A DNA stretch of 9,145 bases from Pseudomonadota bacterium (GCA_023417735.1 JAEZEK010000022.1:1-9145), one strand, 5' to 3'; counted from the stretch's first letter, positions 1-8,412 are shown. The notes: generated by a model from the letters alone, not told the origin. Numbers and translations: made by a program.

Positions 1-173
1 CGGGGCCGCGCGCCCGGGCGGCCGAACTGCTCGACCGCCCGGACCTGGCCTGGGCCGCCGGCATGGCCGCCCGGGATTGCGTGGCCCGGTTCGAAGGCGC
101 GCTCGGCAGGACGATGGATGCGCTGGCGCCGATCGTCACGCGCATCAGGGACAGCCATGCCGACGGCGCCTGA
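1..173 (+). CDS. waaA: 3-deoxy-D-manno-octulosonic acid (Kdo) transferase, C-terminal end (partial)
   Basis: This is the 3' end of a gene cut by the left edge; the reading frame begins at base 3 and stops with TGA at 171-173. The 56 visible residues resemble the last helices of WaaA/KdtA: an ELLDRPDLAWAAGMAARD stretch followed by VARFEGALGRTMDALAPI, which matches the usual ending in which a helix leads to an 'ALxRTLxALxP' motif. WaaA transfers Kdo from CMP-Kdo to lipid IVA on the cytoplasmic side of the inner membrane. The catalytic domains lie outside the window, so the call rests on this C-terminal pattern and on the neighbour: waaA directly before lpxK is a common alphaproteobacterial arrangement. 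Its last 17 bases overlap the start of lpxK. Another GT-B glycosyltransferase is possible but less likely. Confidence 0.82.
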   Translation, partial: GPRARAAELLDRPDLAWAAGMAARDCVARFEGALGRTMDALAPIVTRIRDSHADGA

Positions 174-1176
174 GTTCTGGTCGCAGCGCGGGGCGAAGGC
201 CTGGGCGCTCTGGCCCGCCTCGCTCCTTTACGGCGGCGTCGCCGGCTGGCGCATGCAGAGGCCCGGTGCGGCGGCGTCGATACCCGTGGTCTGCGTCGGG
301 AACTTCACTGCGGGCGGAAGCGGCAAGACGCCGACCGCCCTCGCGCTGGGCAGGCTCCTCGCCGCTCACGGCCGTCGCCCCGGCTTCCTCACCCGCGGCT
401 ATCGCGGCCGCGAACGCGGACCCCTGCTGGTGGATCCGCTGACCCACGATGCCGCGGCCGTCGGGGACGAAGCCCTGCTGCTCGCAGCGACGGCGCCGAC
501 GGTGGTCGCGCAGGACAGGCCGGCCGGCGCGCGCCTGCTGGCCGGCCTCGGGGCCGACCTCGTGATCATGGACGACGGCTTCCAGAACCCGAGCATCGCC
601 AAGGATCTCTCCATCCTCGTCGTCGACGCGGTGCACGGGCTCGGAAACGGCTTCGTCATGCCGGCCGGACCGCTGAGGGCCCCGCTTTCGACCCAGCTTC
701 GGCAGACCGGCCTCCTGCTGGTGATCGGGGAAGGCCGCGCCGCCGCCGACCTCGTGCCCCGGGCGGCGCGCCGCGGCATCCCCGCCAGCGAGGCCTCGGT
801 CTCCGCCGAGGCCGACGGCGACCTGCACGGCCTGCCCGTTCTCGGCTTCTGCGGGATCGGCCAGCCCGACAAGTTCTTCCGGTCGCTGGAGCGGTGCGGC
901 GCCGATCTGCGCCGGACGATCGCGTTCCCCGATCACCACGCCTATCCGGACGCCGACTGCCGCCGGGTGCTGGACGAAGCCGCAGGGCACGGGCTGGTTC
1001 CGGTGACTACGGAGAAGGACCATGTGAAGCTGCGCGGCCGCGAGGGCGCCGCGGCACGGCTCGAAGCGGCGTCGCGCGTCCTGCCCGTCAGGCTGCGCTT
1101 CCGGGAACCGAAGAAGGTGCTTGCGCTCGTGGAAGCCGCCGTCGCGCGCCGGCTGACCGGCGACCCGCGGCGCTAG
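157..1176 (+). CDS. lpxK: Tetraacyldisaccharide 4'-kinase (lipid A 4'-kinase)
   Basis: LpxK phosphorylates the 4' position of the tetraacyldisaccharide-1-phosphate to give lipid IVA, using ATP at the inner face of the cytoplasmic membrane. The 339-residue protein has the family order: an N-terminal membrane-associated segment (PEFWSQRGAKAW, then LYGGVAGWRM, residues 5-33), a Walker A loop GNFTAGGSGKTP at 48-59, the TRGYRGR motif at 79-85, GDE at 103-105, DDGFQ at 139-143 and FPDHHAY from 257. The family uses an Asp/His pair in catalysis; the GDE aspartate and the DHH histidines are the likely counterparts (inference). The ATG at 157 is preferred over an in-frame ATG at 118 because homologues begin close to the xxFW motif and AGGGA lies five bases upstream (147-151). 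It overlaps waaA by 17 bases, suggesting co-transcription and coupled translation. It ends 6 bases before the convergent DUF2093 gene. Confidence 0.96.
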   Translation: MPTAPEFWSQRGAKAWALWPASLLYGGVAGWRMQRPGAAASIPVVCVGNFTAGGSGKTPTALALGRLLAAHGRRPGFLTRGYRGRERGPLLVDPLTHDAAAVGDEALLLAATAPTVVAQDRPAGARLLAGLGADLVIMDDGFQNPSIAKDLSILVVDAVHGLGNGFVMPAGPLRAPLSTQLRQTGLLLVIGEGRAAADLVPRAARRGIPASEASVSAEADGDLHGLPVLGFCGIGQPDKFFRSLERCGADLRRTIAFPDHHAYPDADCRRVLDEAAGHGLVPVTTEKDHVKLRGREGAAARLEAASRVLPVRLRFREPKKVLALVEAAVARRLTGDPRR

Positions 1177-1182
1177 GCCGAA

Positions 1183-1404
1183 TCAGCTCGTTCCGGCCAG
1201 CTGCTGCTCGCGCTCGAGCGCCGCCCTCGCGTCGACGTAGGGCTCCTGCCGGTCGACGCTCCAGTAGCGAAGGCTGGAGAGCGGGATCTTCACGCCGGTG
1301 ACGGCGCAATGGACGAACGAGCCCGGCACGACGACCTGATAGTCACCGTCCAGAAAGCGCAGCTGGGCCTCGCCGTCGCGGCCTGTCCGTTCGAGCCTGT
1401 TCAT
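1183..1404 (-). CDS. DUF2093 domain protein, small, unknown function
   Basis: This 73-residue protein matches the pattern of the alphaproteobacterial DUF2093 family: LRFLDGDYQVVVPGSFVHCAV followed by TGVKIPLSSLRYWSVDRQEPYVDA and a short charged C-terminal helix. The function of the family is unknown. No signal peptide or membrane segment is visible, so it is probably cytoplasmic; the single cysteine sits in HCAVTG (around residue 33). The ATG at 1404 is the only sensible start, and no clear Shine-Dalgarno sequence precedes it. It lies 58 bases downstream of the antiporter gene on the same strand and could be its last co-transcribed gene, although a short hairpin lies between them. It converges with lpxK, a neighbourhood that recurs in Rhizobiales (recalled knowledge, not searched here). 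Confidence 0.88.
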   Translation of the reverse strand: MNRLERTGRDGEAQLRFLDGDYQVVVPGSFVHCAVTGVKIPLSSLRYWSVDRQEPYVDARAALEREQQLAGTS

Positions 1405-1416
1405 ACGCGGTATCTA

Positions 1417-1436
1417 GCGGGCGATGCCGAGCCCGC
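1417..1436 (-). other. Short hairpin between the antiporter and DUF2093 genes
   Basis: GCGGGC at 1417-1422 and GCCCGC at 1431-1436 form a 6-bp stem with an 8-base loop. On the minus strand it lies 12 bases before the DUF2093 start codon and 26 bases after the antiporter stop. No run of T follows it, so it is not a normal Rho-independent terminator. It could be an RNA processing or stability element, or chance in GC-rich DNA. Confidence 0.25.
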
Positions 1437-1462
1437 CAAGCGGCACGGGGCGCGACGCACTG

Positions 1463-3240
1463 TCATGCGGCATTCCGCGGCGGTACGAGCGGCTCCGGCT
1501 CGACGCGGCCGCGCCCGTCCGCTCCCGGACCTGCGCGCCGCCGCTGCAGCGAAAGCCGGTCGGCGTCGCGGCGGCGGACGTCGGTGACGGTCGCCTCGAC
1601 CTCGTCGGCATCGAACCCGAGGGCGCGCAGCGTCTCGGCCCCGAATGCCATCGCCGATTCGAAGGTCTCCCGGACCTCCAGGTCGACGCCCATTTCCAGG
1701 AGCTCCAGCGAGTGGTTGCGGTCCCAGGAGCGCGCGAAGACCCGCGCGGTCTCGAACTCCGCGATCGCCATCTCCACGATTGCGGTCGCGGTCTTCGGAT
1801 CGTCGACGCAAACGCAGACGACGGCTGCCTTGTCCGCCCCTGCCGCCCGGAGACGTCGCGCCGGGTGCCGTCGCCGAAATAGATGCGGAAGCCGAACCGA
1901 GCGGCCTGCCGGATGCGCTCGGCGGAGGCGTCGATGATGGTGACGGAGATGCCCCGGGCGAGGAGCACCTGCGAGACGATCTGCCCGAAGCGGCCGAAGC
2001 CGATGACCAGCACGTCGCCGCCGGCGCCTTCGAAATCCTCCTCCAGCACCTCCGGCGCTTCCTGCCGCACGAGCCGGCCGGCGATCCAGACCGAGAGCGG
2101 CGTCAGCGCCATCGTCACGGTCACGACCGCGGCCACGAAGGACGTGTCGGACGGCCACAGGGCGCGCACGGAGGCAGCCGCGGCGAAGAGGACGAAGGCG
2201 AACTCGCCTGCCTGGGGCAGCAGGCCTGCAACCCTCACGGCGTCGTTGTGGCCGGCGCGGAAGACGCGGGCGAGCCCATAGAGGATCGCCGCCTTGACGG
2301 TCATCACGAGAGCGACGGCGACGAGGATCGCGAGCCAGCTGTGGGCCAGAGCGTCGATGTTGATGGACATGCCGACGGCCATGAAGAAGAGCCCCAGCAG
2401 CACGCCGCGGAACGGCTCGATGTTGGCCTCGAGCTCATGGCGGAAGGAGGAATCCGCCAGGATCACGCCCGCCGCGAACGCGCCCATCGCCATCGACATG
2501 CCGCCGAGATGCATCAGCGCGGCCGCGCCGAGCACGATCAGCAGCGCGGCGGCGGTCATCGTCTCCTTCGCCTTCACGTGGGCGAGCAGGCGGAACATCG
2601 GGTTGAGGAGATAGCGGCCGGCCAAGTAGAGCGCCGCCAGCGCGCCGGCGGCCGCGGCGATCCCGCTGAAGAGCCCGCCCGCCGTCAGCGCGCTGCCCGC
2701 GTTGGTCGGCGACAGCAAGGGGAGGATCGCGAGCAGCGGGACGATCGCGATGTCCTGGAACAGCAGGATGGCCACGGACTTGCGCCCGTGGGCGGTCGTC
2801 GTCTCGTTCCTCTCCTGCAGGATCTGCATGCCGAACGCGGTCGACGACATCGCCAGGCCGAAGCCTATGATGATCGCAGGCTCCATCCGCCAGCCGGCCG
2901 CCCGGAGGCCGACGGTCAGGACCAGGCCCGTGACCGCCACCTGCGCGAAGCCGAGGCCGAAAATGTCGGCGCGCATGGCGCGCAGGCGTGCCGGGCGGAG
3001 CTCCAGCCCGATGATGAAGAGAAAGAGGACGACACCCAGCTCGGCGACGTGAAAGATCGCCTGCGCATCGCTGATGACACCGAGCACCGGGCCGACCAGA
3101 ACGCCGGCGGCGAGATAGCCGAGGACCGAGCCGAGCCCGAGCCGCTTGAACAGCGCGACGAAGAAGACGGCGGACGCGAGCAGCAGGAGCGGCTCGGCGA
3201 AGATCAGCGTCCCGAGGCGGCCGGCTGCGTCATCGGGCAT
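1463..3240 (-). pseudogene. KefB/KefC-type monovalent cation:proton antiporter-2 (CPA2) with RCK domain, frameshifted
   Basis: An inner-membrane K+/H+ (or Na+/H+) antiporter of the CPA2 family. Residues about 15-390 form the multi-helix exchanger domain, with FIIGLELRPARLR (75-87), FQDIAIVPLL (161-170, the family's conserved transport aspartate is probably D163), GGMSMAMGAFAAGVILADS (246-264), EPFRGVLLGLFFMAVGMS (275-292) and GEFAFVLF (345-352). Residues about 408 onward start a TrkA-N/RCK domain with GFGRFG at 414-419 and an acidic residue at 437 for NAD binding. After codon 463 (base 1852) the homologous sequence continues only in the next frame (LRAAGADKAAVVCVCVDD and on through DADEVEATVTDVRRRD), ending with TGA at 1463-1465. 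One missing base near 1851 explains this; restored, the protein would have about 592 residues, normal for the family. Read unshifted, the frame runs on to 1414 with an unrelated Arg/Ser-rich tail. The start at 3240 has a GGTGAGGAG ribosome site. Whether the lesion is real or a sequencing error is undecided. The exact subtype (KefB, KefC, YbaL-like) is not settled. Confidence 0.88.
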
Positions 3241-3295
3241 GGCTGCTCCTCACCTTCGATCGGCCGCGGCTCCCACATGCCCCGGAAGGCGGAGA

Positions 3296-3802
3296 TCAGG
3301 GCAGGGCGTCGAAGCCTTCCCCGAAACCTGCGAGCGAAATCGGGATCCCGATCCCCTCTTCGGGCGTCTGGAAGATGATGAAGGTGGCCTGCGTGCCGTT
3401 GCGCATCTGGTCGACGAGCTGGTCTTCCATGATGACCTCGGCGACGCAGCCGTTCGGCAGGCAGCGCACGAACCCGGCCGAGCCGAGATCCGTCTCGTCG
3501 ATCCTGAGGCCGAGGCCCCGCGGCAGGAGCACGCCGAGCGGCGCGAGCACGCGCAGGATGCGCGCCTGCCTGTCCGCCGTCTTCAGCACGATGACGGTGA
3601 GGCCGACATTCTCCCGGTCCTCGGCCGTCACGAACTGCATGATGACGCACTGCTCCGCCTGCGCGCCCGGCGGCGTGTCGCAGCGCAGCTCCCAGTCGCC
3701 GTGCTTGGACCTGACCGTACCTTGCGCGAGCGCCGCCGCCGGCAGGAAGAGGCAGAGGGCGAAGAGCGCGCGGGCGAGAATCGGCACGTGGGGCATCTCC
3801 AT
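3296..3802 (-). CDS. Invasion-associated locus B (IalB) family exported protein
   Basis: This 168-residue protein has a signal peptide (hydrophobic ILARALFALCLFLPAAALAQ, cleavage expected after about residue 26), so it is probably periplasmic. The mature part begins with the family's GDWELRCD motif (35-42) and has four cysteines, at 41, 52, 114 and 119, spaced as in IalB proteins, where they probably form disulfides. Further family-like segments are VIVLKTADRQARILRVLAPLG and LPNGCVAEVIMEDQLVDQMR (115-134). IalB was named from Bartonella erythrocyte invasion, but the family is widespread in free-living Rhizobiales and its biochemical role is unclear, so no role in virulence should be read into it. 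The start is uncertain: ATG at 3802 or at 3796 (two residues later), neither with a strong ribosome site. It is divergent from coxB and 55 bases upstream of the antiporter gene, with which it may be co-transcribed. Confidence 0.85.
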   Translation of the reverse strand: MEMPHVPILARALFALCLFLPAAALAQGTVRSKHGDWELRCDTPPGAQAEQCVIMQFVTAEDRENVGLTVIVLKTADRQARILRVLAPLGVLLPRGLGLRIDETDLGSAGFVRCLPNGCVAEVIMEDQLVDQMRNGTQATFIIFQTPEEGIGIPISLAGFGEGFDALP

Positions 3803-3911
3803 CAAAACGCCCGCGCGCGCCGCTCGGCCGGGCAGGCGAGGGGTAGCAGACCGCCCCCTCATGTCAAGAAAGTGGCGCGGCGGGGCGCTCCGGCGCGCCT
3901 GCGGGCGGCGC

Positions 3912-3921
3912 GCAAATTTGC
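3912..3921. repeat. Perfect 10-base palindrome upstream of coxB
   Basis: GCAAATTTGC reads the same on both strands and forms an AT-rich core in GC-rich DNA. It is flanked by GCGGC (3905-3909) and GCCGC (3920-3924, overlapping the end of the palindrome), which extend the symmetry imperfectly. It could be an operator for a dimeric regulator, but a 10-base palindrome in a 266-base region is not rare by chance. Confidence 0.3.
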
Positions 3922-3939
3922 CGCATTCCTGCTCATTGG

Positions 3940-3966
3940 CAGTGCGTTGCGCCGCTTGCGGCACTG
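3940..3966. repeat. Inverted repeat CAGTGC-N15-GCACTG upstream of coxB
   Basis: Two perfectly complementary 6-base arms are separated by 15 bases that themselves hold TTGCG twice (3947-3951 and 3956-3960). It sits about 100 bases before the coxB start, where an operator or promoter would be expected. No known regulator site is recognised in it. Confidence 0.25.
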
Positions 3967-4068
3967 TGGTTACTCGACACGATCATCAGAATGCGGGTAT
4001 CGGCAGTCGGGCGAAGGCGCGGTGCGGTCGCCCGACACCTTCGGCCCGATGCGGAGAAACGGATTCCA

Positions 4069-4992
4069 ATGGCGATACTGGCGAGAGGGCTCGCGGTCCT
4101 GACCTGGTTTGCGGCGCTGGCCGGCTTGGCTGCCGCTCAGGAAATCGATCATCCAGGACCCTATCCCTGGCAGATGAACCTTCAGGCCCCGGCCACCCAG
4201 GTGATGGAGTTCATCAGCTGGTTCAACTGGTACACGCTCATCATCGTGACGGCGATCACGCTGTTCGTGACCGTGCTACTCGGCTGGTGCATCTACCGCT
4301 ACCGCGCGAGCGCGAACCCGACCCCTTCGCGCGTCTCCCACAACACACTGGTCGAGGTGCTGTGGACGGTCGTCCCGGTGCTGATCCTGGTGGCGATCGC
4401 GATCCCCTCCTTCCGCCTCCTCTTCGGGCAGTACGATCCGGCCAAGATCTATGCCGACTTCGATCCCGAGAACACGCAGTTCCTGACCGTCAAGGTCACG
4501 GGCCTGCAGTGGTACTGGGGCATCGAGTACGGCGCCGACGAGGACAGCGTGGCCAACGGCGCGCCGGCCAATGCGCTGAGCTTCGATGCGATCATGGTGC
4601 CCGACGCCGATCTGCCGCCGAACGGGATCCGCAACCTGTCGGTCGACAACGCGATGGTCGTCCCCGTCGACACCTTCGTCCGGGTGCAGGTCACGGCGGG
4701 CGACGTGATCCACGCCTTCGCCATCCCGGCGTTCGGCATCAAGGTCGACGCCGTCCCCGGCCGCCTGAACGAGACCTATTTCAAGGCCGAGCGGGAAGGC
4801 GTCTTCTACGGCCAGTGCTCCGAGCTCTGCGGCAAGGACCACGCCTTCATGCCGGCTGCCGTCCAGGTCGTCTCGCAGGAGCAGTTCAGGGCCTGGGCCG
4901 AAGCTGCCGCGATCGATCTCGAGGGCGCCTACGAGCAGCTCGCGCGCTCGATCGAAGCCGAAAAGAACAACACCGAGGTGGCCGCCCGCTGA
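4069..4992 (+). CDS. coxB: Cytochrome c oxidase subunit II (aa3 type, CuA-binding)
   Basis: Subunit II accepts electrons from cytochrome c at its binuclear CuA centre and passes them to heme a in subunit I. The 307-residue precursor has a signal peptide (residues 1-23, ending AGLAAAQ), two membrane helices (about 54-75 and 94-115) and a periplasmic cupredoxin domain. All six CuA ligands are present: H215 (HAFAIP), C250, E252, C254, H258 and M261 in the GQCSELCGKDHAFMP segment. The aromatic patch QWYWGIEY (147-154) is the usual electron entry region, and E96 in VEVLWTVVP is the conserved glutamate linked to the K proton path. The ATG at 4069 is chosen over an in-frame ATG at 3991 because it places the signal peptide at the N-terminus; a GGAG (4053-4056) is somewhat distant. 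There is no C-terminal cytochrome c domain, so this is aa3 and not caa3. It is first of the cox cluster, 41 bases before coxA. Confidence 0.97.
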   Translation: MAILARGLAVLTWFAALAGLAAAQEIDHPGPYPWQMNLQAPATQVMEFISWFNWYTLIIVTAITLFVTVLLGWCIYRYRASANPTPSRVSHNTLVEVLWTVVPVLILVAIAIPSFRLLFGQYDPAKIYADFDPENTQFLTVKVTGLQWYWGIEYGADEDSVANGAPANALSFDAIMVPDADLPPNGIRNLSVDNAMVVPVDTFVRVQVTAGDVIHAFAIPAFGIKVDAVPGRLNETYFKAEREGVFYGQCSELCGKDHAFMPAAVQVVSQEQFRAWAEAAAIDLEGAYEQLARSIEAEKNNTEVAAR

Positions 4993-5021
4993 GGGCGCCG
5001 CCGCGACGCGATGCAGGCTAG

Positions 5022-6683
<1,662 letters not shown>

Positions 6684-6710
6684 CCGGGGTCGGCAGACGC
6701 TAGAACGGGT

Positions 6711-6728
6711 CGCGGCCTTCCGGCCGCG
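6711..6728 (+). other. GC-rich hairpin in the coxA-ctaB spacer
   Basis: CGCGGCC (6711-6717) and GGCCGCG (6722-6728) form a perfect 7-bp stem with a TTCC loop, 27 bases after the coxA stop codon. No T run follows, so it does not fit a classic Rho-independent terminator. It may stabilise the 3' end of a coxBA message or reduce readthrough into ctaB (inference). Confidence 0.45.
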
Positions 6729-6740
6729 GCTCACTTTCCA

Positions 6741-6754
6741 GGGGACGGTTCCCC
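6741..6754 (+). other. Second short hairpin in the coxA-ctaB spacer
   Basis: GGGGA (6741-6745) and TCCCC (6750-6754) form a 5-bp stem with a CGGT loop, 12 bases after the first hairpin and 22 bases before the ctaB start. It leaves the ctaB ribosome site (GAGGA, 6767-6771) free. Its role is unknown; it is weaker than the first stem. Confidence 0.3.
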
Positions 6755-6776
6755 GTACGAACGAACGAGGACTGGC

Positions 6777-7694
6777 GTGGCGTTCGAAGTGACGAAAGCG
6801 GAAGCGCTCGACGGCGGCGAGGTGCGCGATTTCGTGGCGCTCCTGAAGCCGCGCGTGATGTCGCTCGTCGTCTTCACGGCGCTGGTGGGCATGCTCGCGA
6901 CGCCAGCCGGCATCCATCCGGTGCTCGGCACCGTTGCGCTGCTTTCGATCGCCGTCGGGGCAGGCGCGTCCGGCGCGCTCAACATGTGGTACGACGCCGA
7001 CATCGACGCCATCATGCGGCGGACGTCGGGGCGGCCGATCCCGGCCGGCCGCATCCAGCCCGCGGAGGCGCTCGGCTTCGGCCTGACGCTCGCCGGCATC
7101 TCCGTCATGGTGCTGGGGCTCGCCGCGAACTGGCTTGCCGCCGGGCTCCTGGCGTTCACCATCTTCTTCTACGCCGTAATCTACACCGCCTGGCTGAAGC
7201 GCTGGACGGCCCAGAACATCGTGATCGGCGGCGCCGCCGGCGCGTTCCCGCCGGTGATCGGCTGGGCGGCGGTGACCGGCGACGTCTCGCTCGCGCCGGT
7301 CCTGATGTTCCTCATCATCTTCACCTGGACGCCGCCGCATTTCTGGGCGCTCGCGCTGTTCGCGCGCGACGACTATGCACGCGCCGGGATCCCGATGATG
7401 CCGAACGTCGCGGGCGACGCGTCGACGCGCCGGCAGATCCTCGCCTATTCGCTGCTGCTCGCGCCCGTCGGCCTCTCTCCCTATCTGTTCGGCTTCGCCG
7501 GGCCGGCCTACGGCATCGCCGCGGCGTTGCTCGGGGCGGAGTTCGTGCGGCGCGCCGTCGTCCTCCACCGCCGGGGCGAGGCCGATCGCCACCGGGCGGC
7601 GAAGGCGCTGTTCGCCTTCTCGATCGCCTACCTGTTCGCCCTCTTCGCAGTGCTCCTCGGCGAGGCGGTGCTGCTCCCGTGGGGATGGGCATGA
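6777..7694 (+). CDS. ctaB: Heme O synthase (protoheme IX farnesyltransferase)
   Basis: CtaB (Cox10) is an inner-membrane UbiA-type prenyltransferase that adds a farnesyl group to heme B to make heme O, the precursor of the heme A used by CoxA. The 305-residue protein is of normal length and strongly hydrophobic, with seven to nine expected helices. The first prenyl-diphosphate-binding motif is [19 protein letters not shown] (69-87, N69, D73 and D77 as key residues). The family blocks [32 protein letters not shown] and [15 protein letters not shown] follow in the usual order. The start is GTG at 6777, supported by GAGGA (6767-6771) five bases upstream; translation from it gives the expected short N-terminus ending in [13 protein letters not shown]. 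Its stop overlaps the start of the next small gene (ATGA at 7691-7694). The heme A synthase ctaA is not in the window. Confidence 0.97.
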   Translation: MAFEVTKAEALDGGEVRDFVALLKPRVMSLVVFTALVGMLATPAGIHPVLGTVALLSIAVGAGASGALNMWYDADIDAIMRRTSGRPIPAGRIQPAEALGFGLTLAGISVMVLGLAANWLAAGLLAFTIFFYAVIYTAWLKRWTAQNIVIGGAAGAFPPVIGWAAVTGDVSLAPVLMFLIIFTWTPPHFWALALFARDDYARAGIPMMPNVAGDASTRRQILAYSLLLAPVGLSPYLFGFAGPAYGIAAALLGAEFVRRAVVLHRRGEADRHRAAKALFAFSIAYLFALFAVLLGEAVLLPWGWA

Positions 7695-7834
7695 CCATGG
7701 CCGAGGGCATCCGCCTCACCCCCGAGCAGAAGAGGCGCCGGCGCACCCGTTCGGTTGCCATCGCGCTGCTTCTCGCCGGCCTGGTGATCCTCTTCTACGT
7801 CATCACTGTCGTGCGGCTCGGAGGCGGCACATGA
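7691..7834 (+). CDS. coxF: CoxF-like small single-helix protein of the cytochrome oxidase cluster
   Basis: A 47-residue protein fills the space between ctaB and ctaG. It starts with a hydrophilic segment ([19 protein letters not shown]) rich in arginine, followed by one membrane helix ([20 protein letters not shown], about residues 22-41) and a short glycine-rich tail. The basic segment before the helix predicts an N-in orientation. Small proteins of this size, position and 'IRLTxxQKRxRRxRS' pattern are annotated as CoxF in several Rhizobiales; the function has not been firmly established as far as I know. Both ends are ATGA overlaps, with ctaB and with ctaG, indicating translational coupling. 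The start may be the ATG at 7691 (GGGGA five bases upstream) or the one at 7697. The gene is easily missed by size-limited gene calling. Confidence 0.78.
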   Translation: MTMAEGIRLTPEQKRRRRTRSVAIALLLAGLVILFYVITVVRLGGGT

Positions 7835-8412
7835 AGACCTCCGGCGCGCGCAACCGGTTCCTCGCGATCGGCCTCGCCTCCGTCGTGCTCGGAATGGTCG
7901 GGATGGCCTATGCCGCGGTCCCGCTCTACGACCTCTTCTGCAAGGTCACGGGCTACGGCGGCACGACGCGCGTGGCTTCGGGCGAGTCCGACCGCGTGCT
8001 GGAGCGCGAAGTCTATGTCCGGTTCGACGCCAACGTCGTCGGGTTGCCCTGGACGTTCCGTCCCGAGGTGCCGCAGGTGAAGGTCCGCCTCGGCGAGACC
8101 GCCACGGTCGACTTCATCGCGACCAACACGTCCGACATTGCGACGGTGGGCACCTCGACCTTCAACGTCACCCCGGACGCGGCCGGCTCCTATTTCAACA
8201 AGATCGCGTGCTTCTGCTTCACCCGGCAGGAGCTGGAGGCGGGCGAGTCGATCCGCATGGGCGTGCAGTTCTTCGTGTCGCCCGACATGGTGGACGACCG
8301 GAACATGAAGCCGGTCCGGGCGATCACCCTGTCCTACACGTTCTTCCCCGCCGAGCCGGCGGGACAGCCCGTCGCGCGCTCGGAAGCGGACGGGGCGAGC
8401 AAACCACTTTAG
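7831..8412 (+). CDS. ctaG: Cytochrome c oxidase assembly protein CtaG/Cox11 (copper delivery to CuB)
   Basis: Cox11/CtaG is anchored by one N-terminal helix with its copper-binding domain in the periplasm and is needed to insert CuB into subunit I. The 193-residue protein has the membrane helix at about 9-31, then VPLYDLFCKVTGYGG (30-44) containing the conserved C37, and the diagnostic FNKIACFCF segment (122-130) with the C127-F-C129 copper site. Other family blocks are FNVTPDAAGSYFNK and the C-terminal immunoglobulin-like strand motif LSYTFFPA. The ATG at 7831 overlaps the stop of the small upstream gene, and GGAGG at 7820-7824 is an excellent ribosome site six bases away. It is the alphaproteobacterial Cox11 type, not the unrelated multi-helix CtaG of Bacillus. 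The stop is TAG at 8410-8412, 47 bases before coxC. Confidence 0.97.
   Translation: MKTSGARNRFLAIGLASVVLGMVGMAYAAVPLYDLFCKVTGYGGTTRVASGESDRVLEREVYVRFDANVVGLPWTFRPEVPQVKVRLGETATVDFIATNTSDIATVGTSTFNVTPDAAGSYFNKIACFCFTRQELEAGESIRMGVQFFVSPDMVDDRNMKPVRAITLSYTFFPAEPAGQPVARSEADGASKPL

Larger units (their letters stand above)
3803..4068. promoter_or_regulatory. Divergent intergenic region with promoters for the ialB-like gene and the cox genes
   Basis: These 266 bases separate two divergently read genes and so must hold the start signals for at least the coxB transcript and probably the leftward one. I see no convincing gene in it; the long frames crossing it have no family resemblance. Visible structure is a perfect 10-base palindrome (3912-3921), a 6-base inverted repeat CAGTGC/GCACTG (3940-3945 and 3961-3966) and a more AT-rich stretch at 3911-3990 than its surroundings. 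A weak sigma70-like pair, CTTGCG (3955-3960) and CACGAT (3978-3983) 17 bases apart, can be drawn but is far from consensus. Exact promoter positions are not supported. Confidence 0.5.

Noticed and set aside
118..156. Upstream ATG at 118 as the lpxK start
   Set aside because: It would overlap waaA by 56 bases and add an Arg/Ser-rich extension not typical of LpxK; the ATG at 157 has a better ribosome site and matches the usual N-terminus.
145..1023. A 292-codon minus-strand frame opposite lpxK
   Set aside because: The plus strand holds all LpxK motifs in order; the minus-strand product is an Arg/Gly/Ala-rich shadow.
1147..1162. A 6-bp stem CGCCGG/CCGGCG with a 4-base loop at the end of lpxK, considered as a shared terminator for the convergent genes
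   Set aside because: It is inside the lpxK coding sequence, short, and not followed by a T run on either strand; such stems are frequent in DNA of this composition.
1463..1560. A possible second frameshift near the C-terminus of the antiporter, where LQRRRAGPGADGRGR departs from the usual family ending
   Set aside because: The same frame resumes a family-like ending (EPEPLVPP) before the TGA at 1463-1465, and this tail is variable in the family, so no second lesion is needed.
1645..3378. A 577-codon plus-strand frame opposite the antiporter gene
   Set aside because: Low-complexity Arg/Glu/Asp/Gly-rich product with no family resemblance; the minus strand encodes a clear CPA2 antiporter.
3375..5021. 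A 548-codon plus-strand frame crossing the ialB-like gene, the intergenic region and coxB
   Set aside because: It lies in a different frame from coxB and opposite the ialB-like gene, and its product has no recognisable domain. It is a GC-bias shadow frame.
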